The notes: generated by a model from the letters alone, not told the origin. A stretch of 19,864 bases of DNA from Patescibacteria group bacterium UBA5187 (GCA_002413065.1 DHWH01000008.1:7810-27673); one strand, 5' to 3'; numbered from the stretch's first letter, positions 12,440-19,733 are shown. A program made the numbers and translations.

Positions 12440-13885
12440 ATGAAAACTGGAATGATATTTGGCGTCTTCGATGGCTTGCATGAAGGCCACGTACATTTCT
12501 TGAACCAGGCTGCAAAAAAATGCGACAAGTTAATTGTCGTCGTGACACTTTCGGAAGTAGTCCAGGAAATAAAGAAACATGCTCCAAGATACAGCTACAA
12601 TGAACGAGTTGCGGCATTACAATCATACAATCCCGATCTCATCATTATTCCGAGCGATGCGGAAATAGGAAGTTGGAAAGTGCTTGAACATCATCCTGAT
12701 GCGGTGTTTCTGGGATATGATCAGCAAGCTATTGCGGCTGAACTTGAAAAAGTGAACGTTCCCTTTATTTTCCTGGAACCGCATCAGCCGAATGTCTTCA
12801 AATCCAGTAAATTGAATCAATATAATGCCGGTTCAATGTCTTTTGCCCATATCTTTTCGACTGCACTGGTAATTCTTTTTGGCTGGGGCGTGCTATGGAC
12901 AGGATGGCAAGGAATTCAACTTTTTTCTGATCCTATTCCTCCAACAACACACATCGAGACGATACGATCGAATACTATAACGCCAACGTCAATCCCGTCC
13001 TCCCTCACCATCCTCATCGGCGGCGATATCATGTTCGACCGTCACGTTCGCCAGCTCGGCGAGAAAAATGGCTACGGGTCTTTGTTTGCTCCGATCGTTT
13101 CATTTCTGAAGAAAGCCGATATCGTAGTGGCAAATCTTGAAGGGCCGATCACTTCCAATCCTTCCAAAACCCTTTTTCCAAGCGGCCAAACTGGCAAAGA
13201 GCTTGTTTTTACCTTCGCACCGGAAACAGCCAAAGTTCTTGCGGATGCAGGAATAACTATAGTGAGTCTTGCGAATAACCATACAGATAATTTTGGCACT
13301 GCTGGATTTTCAGAGACAAAAAAATGGCTGACCGATGCCAGTGTGCAGTATTTCGGCGATCCTTGGAACAGCCTATCCAGCAGTTTGTCGCCAAATAATC
13401 CGTCGACAGAAAAGATCATAACCAAAAATGGCATCTCTGTAGCCTTCGTTGGCTATCATGCCTTTCAACCCGGCTTCGATCGCGTGATTGCAAAGGTGAA
13501 AGAACTGAAGACACAGGGAAATTTCGTCATCGTCATGCCGCATTGGGGAGAAGAATATGTGGCCACATCATCGGAGCAGCTCAAAATAAAAGCGCATGCA
13601 TTGGTTGCATCCGGAGCTGATGCTGTCATCGGTTCCCATCCGCATGTCATCATGGACCATGAATGGATCGGTGATGTGCCTGTATTCTATTCTCTGGGAA
13701 ATCTTTTATTTGATCAATATTTTTCAGCGGAAGTCATGAAAGGAAATATTATTGAACTGCTTTTGAAGAAACCTGTTTCAGGATCCGCCTCAGGCACAGC
13801 TCACCTCGAACGTGTACGGGTGTACGAAACTTCCACAGCTTCGAAAACCGGAGTGACAATGAACGCAATGCCGGTTGATTTTTAG
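12440..13885 (+). CDS. Fusion: cytidylyltransferase-like domain + transmembrane segment + CapA/PgsA-type metallophosphatase domain
   Basis: One uninterrupted 481-residue frame. Residues 1-126 form a nucleotidyltransferase domain with GVFDGLHEGHVHFL (HxGH at 14-17) and a late FKSSKLNQ that stands where TagD/GCT-type enzymes have their second signature. A hydrophobic segment at about 135-160 is a membrane anchor. Residues 188-481 match the PGA_cap/CapA calcineurin-like family: GGDIMFDR (D195), NLEGPI (about 231-236), SLANNHTDNFG, MPHWGEEY, GADAVIGSHPHV and YSLGNLLFD. CapA/PgsA proteins serve in poly-gamma-glutamate export or anchoring, and soluble relatives are phosphatases. With a single anchor the two domains would lie on opposite sides of the membrane. 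No ribosome binding site is possible at ATG 12440, which follows the tRNA by one base. Confidence 0.88.
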   Translation: MKTGMIFGVFDGLHEGHVHFLNQAAKKCDKLIVVVTLSEVVQEIKKHAPRYSYNERVAALQSYNPDLIIIPSDAEIGSWKVLEHHPDAVFLGYDQQAIAAELEKVNVPFIFLEPHQPNVFKSSKLNQYNAGSMSFAHIFSTALVILFGWGVLWTGWQGIQLFSDPIPPTTHIETIRSNTITPTSIPSSLTILIGGDIMFDRHVRQLGEKNGYGSLFAPIVSFLKKADIVVANLEGPITSNPSKTLFPSGQTGKELVFTFAPETAKVLADAGITIVSLANNHTDNFGTAGFSETKKWLTDASVQYFGDPWNSLSSSLSPNNPSTEKIITKNGISVAFVGYHAFQPGFDRVIAKVKELKTQGNFVIVMPHWGEEYVATSSEQLKIKAHALVASGADAVIGSHPHVIMDHEWIGDVPVFYSLGNLLFDQYFSAEVMKGNIIELLLKKPVSGSASGTAHLERVRVYETSTASKTGVTMNAMPVDF

Positions 13886-13936
13886 GTATTCAGAGCACAG
13901 TTTACTTATCCAGTGCTACACACCTTTGATTTCAAG

Positions 13937-13956
13937 CACTTTAGTTAATTAAAGTG
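13937..13956. repeat. 7-bp inverted repeat before tRNA-Val
   Basis: CACTTTA (13937-13943) and TAAAGTG (13950-13956) are separated by 6 nt. It lies 52 nt after the CapA-fusion stop codon and 65 nt before tRNA-Val. Without a T-tract it is only a weak terminator or an operator candidate. Confidence 0.4.
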
Positions 13957-14000
13957 GTCACGATCGATACACTAACGACCATAGATTTTTTTGTATTTTC

Positions 14001-14009
14001 TGGTATATT
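14001..14009 (+). promoter_or_regulatory. Extended -10 promoter of tRNA-Val
   Basis: TGG followed by TATATT (14004-14009) has the TGn-TATATT form of an extended -10 box. No good -35 box was found. The start would be near 14016, 5 nt before the tRNA, and the transcript would continue into tsaD. Confidence 0.5.
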
Positions 14010-14020
14010 GTTCTTTATAC

Positions 14021-14093
14021 GCGCGGTTAGCTCAGTTGGTAGAGCATCCCCTTGACGTGGGGAGGGTCACAGGTTCGAATCCTGTATCGCGCA
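14021..14093 (+). tRNA. tRNA-Val (anticodon GAC)
   Basis: The acceptor GCGCGGT pairs with ATCGCGC, the D arm is GCTC-AGTTGGTA-GAGC, the anticodon stem TCCCC/GGGGA with loop TTGACGT gives anticodon GAC, and the T arm is ACAGGTTCGAATCCTGT. The discriminator is A. CCA is not encoded (CAG follows). tsaD begins at 14100, six bases later. Confidence 0.95.
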
Positions 14094-14099
14094 CAGAAT

Positions 14100-15317
14100 A
14101 TGATCATTCTTGGAATAGAAACATCCTGCGATGAGACCGCTCTCGCACTCATAGAAACACGCGGACAAGGCGACACTTTTGAATGCCGCGTCATCCAGTC
14201 GCTCGTGCATTCGCAAGCGGAACTTCATAGCGCATATGGAGGGGTTTTTCCTGCATTGGCAAAACGTGAGCATGGAAAAAACTGCATTCCCCTTTTGCAG
14301 AAACTTTTGATCAACTCAAAAATTCCAACAAAGAATACTTTGAATGACGGGCAGGTTGTACAATCTCTCGAAGGAATGCGAGCCGATCTGCAATCGCAAA
14401 ATATAGATCTCTGGCAATCACTCCAACAGGCGGAATTTCTAAAAAACATTCCTGCCATCGATCGTATTGCAGTCACAGAAGGTCCGGGACTTGAACCGAC
14501 TCTCTGGGTCGGCATAAGTTTTGCACGGATACTCGGGGCGCTGTGGAATATCCCGATCACCCCAGTCAATCATATGGAAGGTCACATCGTAGGCTCATTA
14601 CTGGAATCAGACGCGCCGCATGGAAATTGGCAGAAGTTAAAGTCTTTGCCTGTACCAGCTCTCGCACTTCTCATAAGCGGCGGGCATACGGAACTGATTC
14701 AGGTAACGGAAGATGCACCGAAAGAACTGCACTACACTATCCTTGGACAAACCAAAGATGATGCCGTCGGCGAGGCATTCGATAAAGCGGCACGCCTTCT
14801 CGGTTTGCCGTATCCCGGTGGACCGCACATTTCCAAATTAGCTCGCGAAGCCAGAGAACAAAATATTTCATCATCGGTCAAACTTCCCCGCCCAATGATA
14901 AAAAGCGGCACTATGGATTTTTCTTTTTCCGGACTAAAAACCGCCATACTCTATGCTGTACGCGAAGCAACCCGGCAAACAATCGGTGATGGAAAGAATT
15001 CCATGACCGATGAATACAAGAAAGGACTCTCCCGCGAGATCGAGGACGCAATATCGGATACGCTCGATGCCAAACTGCGTTTCGCAACCGAAAAAACTCA
15101 GGCCCGATCGATCATTATTGGAGGAGGCGTGAGCGCAAATGCTCTTTTACGTGAACGCTTCACCGTAACAGCAGATGAATATGGCATTCCACTTTTCCTG
15201 CCCTCTCAACATATTTCCGGAGATAATGCCCTGATGATCGCTTTGGCGGCGGCATTGGATACAAAGCCATATTCACTGCCTCTCAAAGCACACGGTACAA
15301 AAAAGCTTGGCGTCTAA
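14100..15317 (+). CDS. tsaD: tRNA N6-adenosine threonylcarbamoyltransferase
   Basis: TsaD transfers the threonylcarbamoyl group to A37 of ANN-decoding tRNAs (t6A), together with TsaB and TsaE. Family motifs are all visible: GIETSCDETA (5-14), AYGGVFPALAKREH, EGPGLEPTLWVGISFA, the metal-binding NHMEGH, SGGHTELI, GEAFDKAARLLGLPYPGGP, DFSFSGLKTA, GGGVSANALLRE and SGDNALMIA with the metal-binding Asp. At 405 residues it is longer than the usual 330-350. Much of the extra length is an insertion of about 40 residues after LLQKLL (about 75-117) with no catalytic motif. The ATG at 14100 is chosen because the family start MIILGIETS begins there. It lies 6 nt from tRNA-Val, with no room for a Shine-Dalgarno sequence. 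The stop codon lies inside a terminator loop. Confidence 0.97.
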   Translation: MIILGIETSCDETALALIETRGQGDTFECRVIQSLVHSQAELHSAYGGVFPALAKREHGKNCIPLLQKLLINSKIPTKNTLNDGQVVQSLEGMRADLQSQNIDLWQSLQQAEFLKNIPAIDRIAVTEGPGLEPTLWVGISFARILGALWNIPITPVNHMEGHIVGSLLESDAPHGNWQKLKSLPVPALALLISGGHTELIQVTEDAPKELHYTILGQTKDDAVGEAFDKAARLLGLPYPGGPHISKLAREAREQNISSSVKLPRPMIKSGTMDFSFSGLKTAILYAVREATRQTIGDGKNSMTDEYKKGLSREIEDAISDTLDAKLRFATEKTQARSIIIGGGVSANALLRERFTVTADEYGIPLFLPSQHISGDNALMIALAAALDTKPYSLPLKAHGTKKLGV

Positions 15318-15330
15318 TGCCAAGCTTTTT
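15300..15330. terminator. Bidirectional terminator overlapping the tsaD stop codon
   Basis: A 12-bp perfect stem AAAAAGCTTGGC (15300-15311) / GCCAAGCTTTTT (15319-15330) with a 7-nt loop that contains the tsaD TAA (15315-15317). The A and T runs at the ends allow it to serve tsaD on the plus strand and the peptidoglycan-binding gene on the minus strand. Confidence 0.9.
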
Positions 15331-15365
15331 CGCGAACACTAGGGAAATTGGATGATTAAATTAGC

Positions 15366-16280
15366 TTAGAAAAGATTCGTCAAGAAATTCCAGAAGCGCT
15401 GCAAGATTGAAGCATTTCCTACGCTGGCAGTATTATCTGTTGCGAGATTGGCTCCATTGCCGGAGGTAGTAGCGAGGGCCAGATTGGCTTGGCCTGCAGC
15501 TGAACCGATATCCGTAGATGTGGAATTCTGACCTTCAGTTCTCGTCCTGTAGGATTGGATGGCTGCCAAATCGGATGCGCTCAATACCAAAGGCTGCTGA
15601 CATGCAAGCTCATTGATCTTTTTTGAAGTGGTGATGAGAACGACGCCTGATGTTTTGGTGGCGCCCCATGGACCCATGACATCGCTCATGTATTTTTGCT
15701 GAAACGCCTTGACCGCATCTTCTGTTTTTTGATCAAAAGATCCGTTGATGTCGACATTTAACTTTTCAGACGCTTTGAGGAAAAATTGGAGTTTAGAAAC
15801 TTCACTGGCATTGTTGTTCCAACCCTGTTTCATGAAAGTTGAAATAAGCGGACAGGATATCGTTGAAGTTCCGCTGGAAGTGGAAACTGCAACAACGGCA
15901 TTTCCTCCGCTGGAACCTCCGCCAAATGCAGTAGGTCCTCCATTGCCAGTTGAGCCGCCGGTATTGGTCGTAGGAATTACAGGAGCTGGAGTATCCTGAT
16001 TCGTGTTTGTAGATGAATTTGAGTTCACTCCGGCTGGAGCATCCTGGGCAGTATCCGTAGACGAGTTCGAAACAACTCCTGCATTAGAATCTTGGCTGGT
16101 GTGTGCAGCTGAGCTTGAATTTACGCCAGCTGGAGCATCCTGATCTGTATTACTAGAATTTGAACTTACTACCCCAACCTGTCCTGATCCACCATCTGTT
16201 ATTGCAAAAACATGCGATGTGACGAAGCTGACTGCAAATAGTGCAGTAGCAAAGAATGCCGCGTATTTAGTGATTTTCAT
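15366..16280 (-). CDS. Secreted peptidoglycan-binding protein with 16-residue repeats
   Basis: A 304-residue exported protein. The signal peptide (about 1-26, cut after HVFA) is followed by four perfect-length 16-residue repeats (36-99) of the type GVNSNSSTNTNQDTPA. A Gly/Thr linker leads to a PG_binding_1-like domain at about 140-230 (EVSKLQFFLKASEKLNVDINGSF, then TEDAVKAFQQKY), which binds cell-wall peptidoglycan non-catalytically. Two Cys (in ISCPLI and NELACQQ) bracket this domain and may form a disulfide. A long Ser/Thr/Ala/Asn tail ends in a hydrophobic amphipathic stretch (ILQRFWNFLTNLF). No lytic domain is seen, so it is probably a wall-attached structural or adhesive protein. A -10-like TATACT stands one base before the ATG. 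Confidence 0.88.
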   Translation of the reverse strand: MKITKYAAFFATALFAVSFVTSHVFAITDGGSGQVGVVSSNSSNTDQDAPAGVNSSSAAHTSQDSNAGVVSNSSTDTAQDAPAGVNSNSSTNTNQDTPAPVIPTTNTGGSTGNGGPTAFGGGSSGGNAVVAVSTSSGTSTISCPLISTFMKQGWNNNASEVSKLQFFLKASEKLNVDINGSFDQKTEDAVKAFQQKYMSDVMGPWGATKTSGVVLITTSKKINELACQQPLVLSASDLAAIQSYRTRTEGQNSTSTDIGSAAGQANLALATTSGNGANLATDNTASVGNASILQRFWNFLTNLF

Positions 16281-16361
16281 TAGTATACAAATGATTAAGT
16301 AAATAAATCCAAACTCGAACGGCTATAAAATCACCTTACCAGACATTAGAAATATGTCAAT

Positions 16362-16395
16362 AAAAAAGCCACGGAAGCAAAGATGCCTCCATGGC
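16362..16395 (-). terminator. Rho-independent terminator after the 327-residue secreted protein gene
   Basis: On the minus strand, GCCATGGAGGCA and TGCTTCCGTGGC form a 12-bp stem with two G-U pairs and a 4-nt loop, followed by TTTTTTA. It lies 38 nt after the stop codon at 16434. Confidence 0.9.
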
Positions 16396-16433
16396 AAGCT
16401 CTTCGGAATCAAATGAATTCCAAAGTAACAAAG

Positions 16434-17417
16434 TTACGGCACTTTCCCGTAATGCGGCAGGCGTAAAAAACCATAGTCGCCGTGCGCAGTTCCGTTAAAT
16501 GGCATAAATACCGAGGTACCCTCCATGGCCAGAGTGGTCACTGTCGACCAAGGGCCAACCACAAAATGAGCTTGCTCAATTGTAAGACGCGGTAAATCCG
16601 GAGGTCCAACAAGCGAATACAAGACGCCTTTTGGCCCGATGAAAGGCGTCAGATGGTTCACCGAACTGGGAATCAAACCTCTTGGAAACAGCGAAACCGT
16701 AGTCCCGCCGCTCAATGTTCCCACTGGCGAATTGAAGTAATACGTGTAAGTGATGAAGGTCCCCGTCGGACCAATTTCCGTATCGAGAGGCCCAAAGTCG
16801 GAAGCTTGATTGACCACTGCTCCGACTCGGCCACCGATAAAAACAATAGCATCGACCAGATTCGTTCCCGAACCCGATTTGATGATGATATCGTCACCCG
16901 TAAACAGGGCTCCATCCGATCCAGCCTGAATGCCGATACGGCTCACACTATAGTCCAAACCGGACAATGCTGAATTGTTGCCGAGTAACGCCACACCGCA
17001 TGTCACCTTGTAGGACATCCGACTCAGCGACACTTTACCATTACCGATCATCAGAACAGGACAATACACACGGCTTCCGTACTGGCTTGCATTCGGCTCA
17101 GGCGGGTCGAAATTACCGCGCCAGAAATGATTGGTAGAGATGGCCAGATCCGAAGAATCGAAGCTGGTCCTTATCTCAACGCCAGAGGGCGAAATAACTC
17201 GACTGTGCGTGTCCAATGCCCCGCCAAAACTCATACCCGTCAACAAGTTATCCCGCGCCGTCCCAAACTCAGGGACACTGGTATCAGGCAACGCGCACGG
17301 ATAGGTATACCACGAAACATTCGTAGCAATTTGCTGCCCGAACGCCGCCGGAACAGTTAAAGACAGTAAGAGGGCGCCACACAGCAACCCTACCCGACAA
17401 CGATTGATTTTTTTCAT
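16434..17417 (-). CDS. Secreted protein of unknown function
   Basis: A 327-residue exported protein; the family was not recognised. The signal peptide is clear (basic MKKINRCR, hydrophobic core about 9-24, cut near AAFG|QQ). The rest is beta-rich with many Gly, Ser, Thr and Pro and no catalytic motif. The C-terminal 45 residues (PRLTIEQAHFVVGPWSTVTT… ending GDYGFLRL) resemble the SxxGPW…FYRL tail common in secreted proteins of Verrucomicrobia and Planctomycetes. This hints at transfer or a shared surface module; the link is from memory, not a search. A good AAAGGAA ribosome binding site precedes the ATG, unlike most neighbours. It has its own terminator and probably a hairpin-bearing leader. 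Confidence 0.8.
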   Translation of the reverse strand: MKKINRCRVGLLCGALLLSLTVPAAFGQQIATNVSWYTYPCALPDTSVPEFGTARDNLLTGMSFGGALDTHSRVISPSGVEIRTSFDSSDLAISTNHFWRGNFDPPEPNASQYGSRVYCPVLMIGNGKVSLSRMSYKVTCGVALLGNNSALSGLDYSVSRIGIQAGSDGALFTGDDIIIKSGSGTNLVDAIVFIGGRVGAVVNQASDFGPLDTEIGPTGTFITYTYYFNSPVGTLSGGTTVSLFPRGLIPSSVNHLTPFIGPKGVLYSLVGPPDLPRLTIEQAHFVVGPWSTVTTLAMEGTSVFMPFNGTAHGDYGFLRLPHYGKVP

Positions 17418-17458
17418 TTATTCGATTCCTTTGGATTGTGATCTCTTGTATTTCAGCC

Positions 17459-17476
17459 GGGCATAACATAATGCCC
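17459..17476 (-). repeat. 6-bp hairpin in the 5' leader of the secreted protein gene
   Basis: GGGCAT (17459-17464) and ATGCCC (17471-17476) form a hairpin with a 6-nt loop, 42 nt before the ATG at 17417. It could affect translation or be an operator. Confidence 0.4.
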
Positions 17477-17596
17477 TTAGTTAGGAAGCTGTTCAAGAGA
17501 TTAGCAAATCTGAATTATTCTTAACATACTATTATCAAAGTGTCCACGCGAATGCTCCATGGCAATGCTTATCCCCACAAATCTACCCTGTTCTCT

Positions 17597-17605
17597 TGCT
17601 ATACT
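17597..17605 (+). promoter_or_regulatory. Extended -10 promoter of the prsW-hsp20 operon
   Basis: TGC followed by TATACT (17600-17605). Transcription would start near 17612 and the ATG is at 17614, so the mRNA is probably leaderless. The -35 region is weak. Confidence 0.6.
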
Positions 17606-17613
17606 GTAAGCGT

Positions 17614-18306
17614 ATGTTCGAGAGCACCTCATTCTTATATGCCGTCCTTGCTGGCATTGTGCCATCGCTAATTTGGCTGTGGTTCTGGCTCCACGAGGAC
17701 CGACAGCAACCGGAGCCGCGCTGGCTCTTGGCGGCAACCTTTTTTGGAGGCATCCTCGCCGTGATCGCCGCGATCTTCGCGGAAAAATATGTCGCGGATA
17801 TCGTCAACGATCCCTCGCTTCGATATACGCTGTGGGCCGGCATTGAGGAAGTCCTCAAATTTATCGCCGTAGCCGTAATTGCATTAAATTCGGATTACTA
17901 CGATGAGCCGATCGATGCAATGATATATTGTGTCGTTGCCGCTTTAGGATTCGCGGCTTTGGAAAATACGCTTTTTATCATGGGACCTCTTTCCGACGGC
18001 GAGATCGCACGAAGCATCGTGACCGGAAATATGCGTTTCATCGGCGCCACATTGGTACACGTTGTCAGTTCGGCTTTGATCGGCGCGTCGCTTGGCTATG
18101 CTTTTTACCGCGGCCATATCGCGAAGTTCATATTACTTATCCTCGGCTTATCCGCAGCTATCGCATTGCATGCGGCGTTCAATCTATCTATAATTAACGC
18201 TGCCAGCGCGGATACTCTTCGGGCATTCGCCTGGATCTGGGGTGCGGTGGTCATCCTGATCGTCTTGTTCGAGGAAGTAAAGGCAGTCAGACCAAAATTT
18301 TTATAA
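17614..18306 (+). CDS. PrsW-family intramembrane metalloprotease
   Basis: From ATG 17614 the protein has 230 residues and about seven or eight transmembrane helices. PrsW motifs are present in order: an early W-x-W-HEDRQQPEP segment, EEVLKF (the EExxK motif with catalytic Glu pair), GFAALEN, HVVSSALIGASLGYAF and a late LHAAFN. The His residues and Glu pair form the metal site of this CPBP-related family. PrsW in Bacillus cuts the anti-sigma factor RsiW; no sigma or anti-sigma gene is seen here, so the target is unknown. ATG 17614 is preferred to an in-frame start at 17596, which lies in the -10 region. A small heat-shock gene follows after 17 nt, suggesting a membrane or protein stress operon. 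Confidence 0.88.
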   Translation: MFESTSFLYAVLAGIVPSLIWLWFWLHEDRQQPEPRWLLAATFFGGILAVIAAIFAEKYVADIVNDPSLRYTLWAGIEEVLKFIAVAVIALNSDYYDEPIDAMIYCVVAALGFAALENTLFIMGPLSDGEIARSIVTGNMRFIGATLVHVVSSALIGASLGYAFYRGHIAKFILLILGLSAAIALHAAFNLSIINAASADTLRAFAWIWGAVVILIVLFEEVKAVRPKFL

Positions 18307-18323
18307 CTCACTAACTAAACATT

Positions 18324-18815
18324 ATGTCCAAAGACAAAAGATCTTTTTTTGAACGTTTGACCGGTACGGTTCGCATGGAAGAAACGCAGGATCTTCCCTC
18401 CAGTGCCAAATTCGCCACAAAGAAAAATGGTGGAGTTGGCGCAAACGGTGAAGCATCTTCCTGGATGGATGAAGAGACAGAGCAAGAAGGCGAACTCACG
18501 GTTGACGTATATCAGACTCCGGAAATGATCGTCATCAAGTCCATGATCGCCGGCGTACGTCCTGAAGATCTGGACATCTCAATAACCCGCGACATTGTGA
18601 CCGTTCGCGGCAAACGCGAAGAGGAGCGTATTGCCAAAGACGATGACTATTTTACGCGCGAACTCTACTGGGGCTCATTTTCCCGAACAATCTCACTTCC
18701 TGAAGAAATCGACGTTGATGAAGCAGAAGCTATTGAAAAACACGGACTTCTTATTTTAAAATTGCCGAAATTAGACAAAAAGAGGCAATCGAAATTAAAA
18801 GTAAAGACAGGTTAA
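18324..18815 (+). CDS. Small heat-shock protein (Hsp20 / alpha-crystallin family)
   Basis: A 163-residue ATP-independent holdase chaperone. An N-terminal variable region (1-55) is followed by the alpha-crystallin domain (about 56-147): ELTVDVYQTPEMIVIKSMIAG, VRPEDLDISITRDIVTVRGKREEE, FTRELYWGSFSRTISLPEEIDVDEAEA and HGLLILKLPK. The tail SKLKVKTG has an L-x-V in place of the IxI/V anchor. The protein acts in the cytoplasm and binds unfolding proteins. It lies 17 nt after the PrsW-type gene and is probably co-transcribed with it. No CIRCE-type operator was seen. Confidence 0.95.
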   Translation: MSKDKRSFFERLTGTVRMEETQDLPSSAKFATKKNGGVGANGEASSWMDEETEQEGELTVDVYQTPEMIVIKSMIAGVRPEDLDISITRDIVTVRGKREEERIAKDDDYFTRELYWGSFSRTISLPEEIDVDEAEAIEKHGLLILKLPKLDKKRQSKLKVKTG

Positions 18816-18963
18816 AAATCTCCGTAACCAGAATAACACTCTCCCATCCCCTTCCATACACTAAATATGTATTGTCCAGTTTTTTTGTCCCCAAAAAGCT
18901 GCGTACTATTCACAGCTTATTCACTTTTCCCGGTATGGCATGCCCTTGTAATTTTATGAGCGG

Positions 18964-18999
18964 CCGATAAACTAGTATCAGGTTCGCCTTACTTATCGG
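18964..18999. repeat. 7-bp inverted repeat with 22-nt loop
   Basis: CCGATAA (18964-18970) and TTATCGG (18993-18999) are exact reverse complements in the non-coding gap. No T-tract follows. The function is unknown. Confidence 0.4.
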
Positions 19000-19115
19000 A
19001 GAAGATCCTTAATACAACACATTGGGTCCAATACAAATCCTGCCTAGCGCAGTGATCACGGACACCACTTACATTTTCGGATTCTCTCTCCTTTGTAGTA
19101 TGAGTGGCCATTATG

Positions 19116-19147
19116 GCAAAACAACCCGCTTCGGCGGGTTGTTTTGC
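19116..19147. terminator. Bidirectional terminator with UUCG loop
   Basis: A 14-bp perfect stem (GCAAAACAACCCGC at 19116-19129, reverse complement at 19134-19147) is closed by a TTCG tetraloop. The A and T runs in the outer stem give a U-rich end on both strands. It lies 24 nt after the stop codon of the minus-strand gene at 19172 and may also catch hsp20 transcripts. Confidence 0.9.
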
Positions 19148-19171
19148 GTCTGCACAAAATTTCATGATTAC

Positions 19172-19711
19172 TTATTCTCCATTACCATCAATCAACTTCA
19201 AACCCTTAACGTTCAAAGTACCTTTATACAAAATATGAACAATTCCATGATACAAAAGAGGATCCCTGCCGGCAGCAACTTTTTCCTTATAATACTCTAT
19301 TGTGAATTGAGGTACGACGGAGTATTTAGCTATATCATCCGGATCAAAAGCTGCAAAGTTTTTTGGATTCATTTTATCTTTTGTATATTCAGATTTATGT
19401 AGGAAAACGATAGTGTTGTTCCTGTCCAAAAGATGAGGATCGATCTCGTAGCATGTAAAATTAAATTCCGTTGTATATCCACTTTCTACTAACGCTTTCT
19501 TAACTTCCACGGGATTCACGGGACTAAAGTGTATAACATCATTCCATAAGCAATCCAAACCAGGAATTTTCTGTTCGGTAACTTCTTTTCTGCTGGCATA
19601 TTTATCCATGTTTCTTCTGAATAATTCAGGAGAAATATCTTTCATCATATTCAATGGATGCAAAATATCACCCTCCATATTTTTGGGCACTCTATGATAT
19701 AGATAGTTCAT
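19172..19711 (-). CDS. Uncharacterised 179-residue protein
   Basis: The family was not named with certainty. The sequence looks well structured: it starts NYLYHRVPKNMEGDILHPLN, continues with an EQKIPGLDCLWNDVIHFSPVNP segment and ends with a basic, beta-like region (YHGIVHILYKGTLNVKGL). There is no signal peptide or membrane segment. The opening resembles a set of hypothetical bacterial proteins that start with YLYHRVP and contain LWNDVIH, known only as conserved; this is recollection. It starts 22 nt downstream of the gyrB stop codon and could be read from the same transcript. A TATAAT (19719-19714) stands two bases before the ATG, so a downstream Met (for example Met12) remains possible. 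Confidence 0.72.
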   Translation of the reverse strand: MNYLYHRVPKNMEGDILHPLNMMKDISPELFRRNMDKYASRKEVTEQKIPGLDCLWNDVIHFSPVNPVEVKKALVESGYTTEFNFTCYEIDPHLLDRNNTIVFLHKSEYTKDKMNPKNFAAFDPDDIAKYSVVPQFTIEYYKEKVAAGRDPLLYHGIVHILYKGTLNVKGLKLIDGNGE

Positions 19712-19733
19712 GAATTATAACTGACCGAGTGTT

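Larger units (their letters stand above)
18816..19171. other. 356-nt intergenic region
   Basis: This gap lies between hsp20 and the convergent unknown gene. No open frame with coding character was seen. It holds an inverted repeat CCGATAA/TTATCGG (18964-18970 and 18993-18999) and the strong UUCG hairpin listed separately. A small RNA in this gap cannot be excluded, but no convincing promoter was found. Confidence 0.5.

Noticed and set aside
12375..12626. Minus-strand frame across tRNA-Glu and the start of the fusion gene
   Set aside because: It is antisense to a tRNA and to a clear HxGH domain.
17284..17496. Minus-strand frame overlapping the signal peptide of the secreted protein
   Set aside because: It runs in another frame through the leader hairpin and the ribosome binding site of the real gene.
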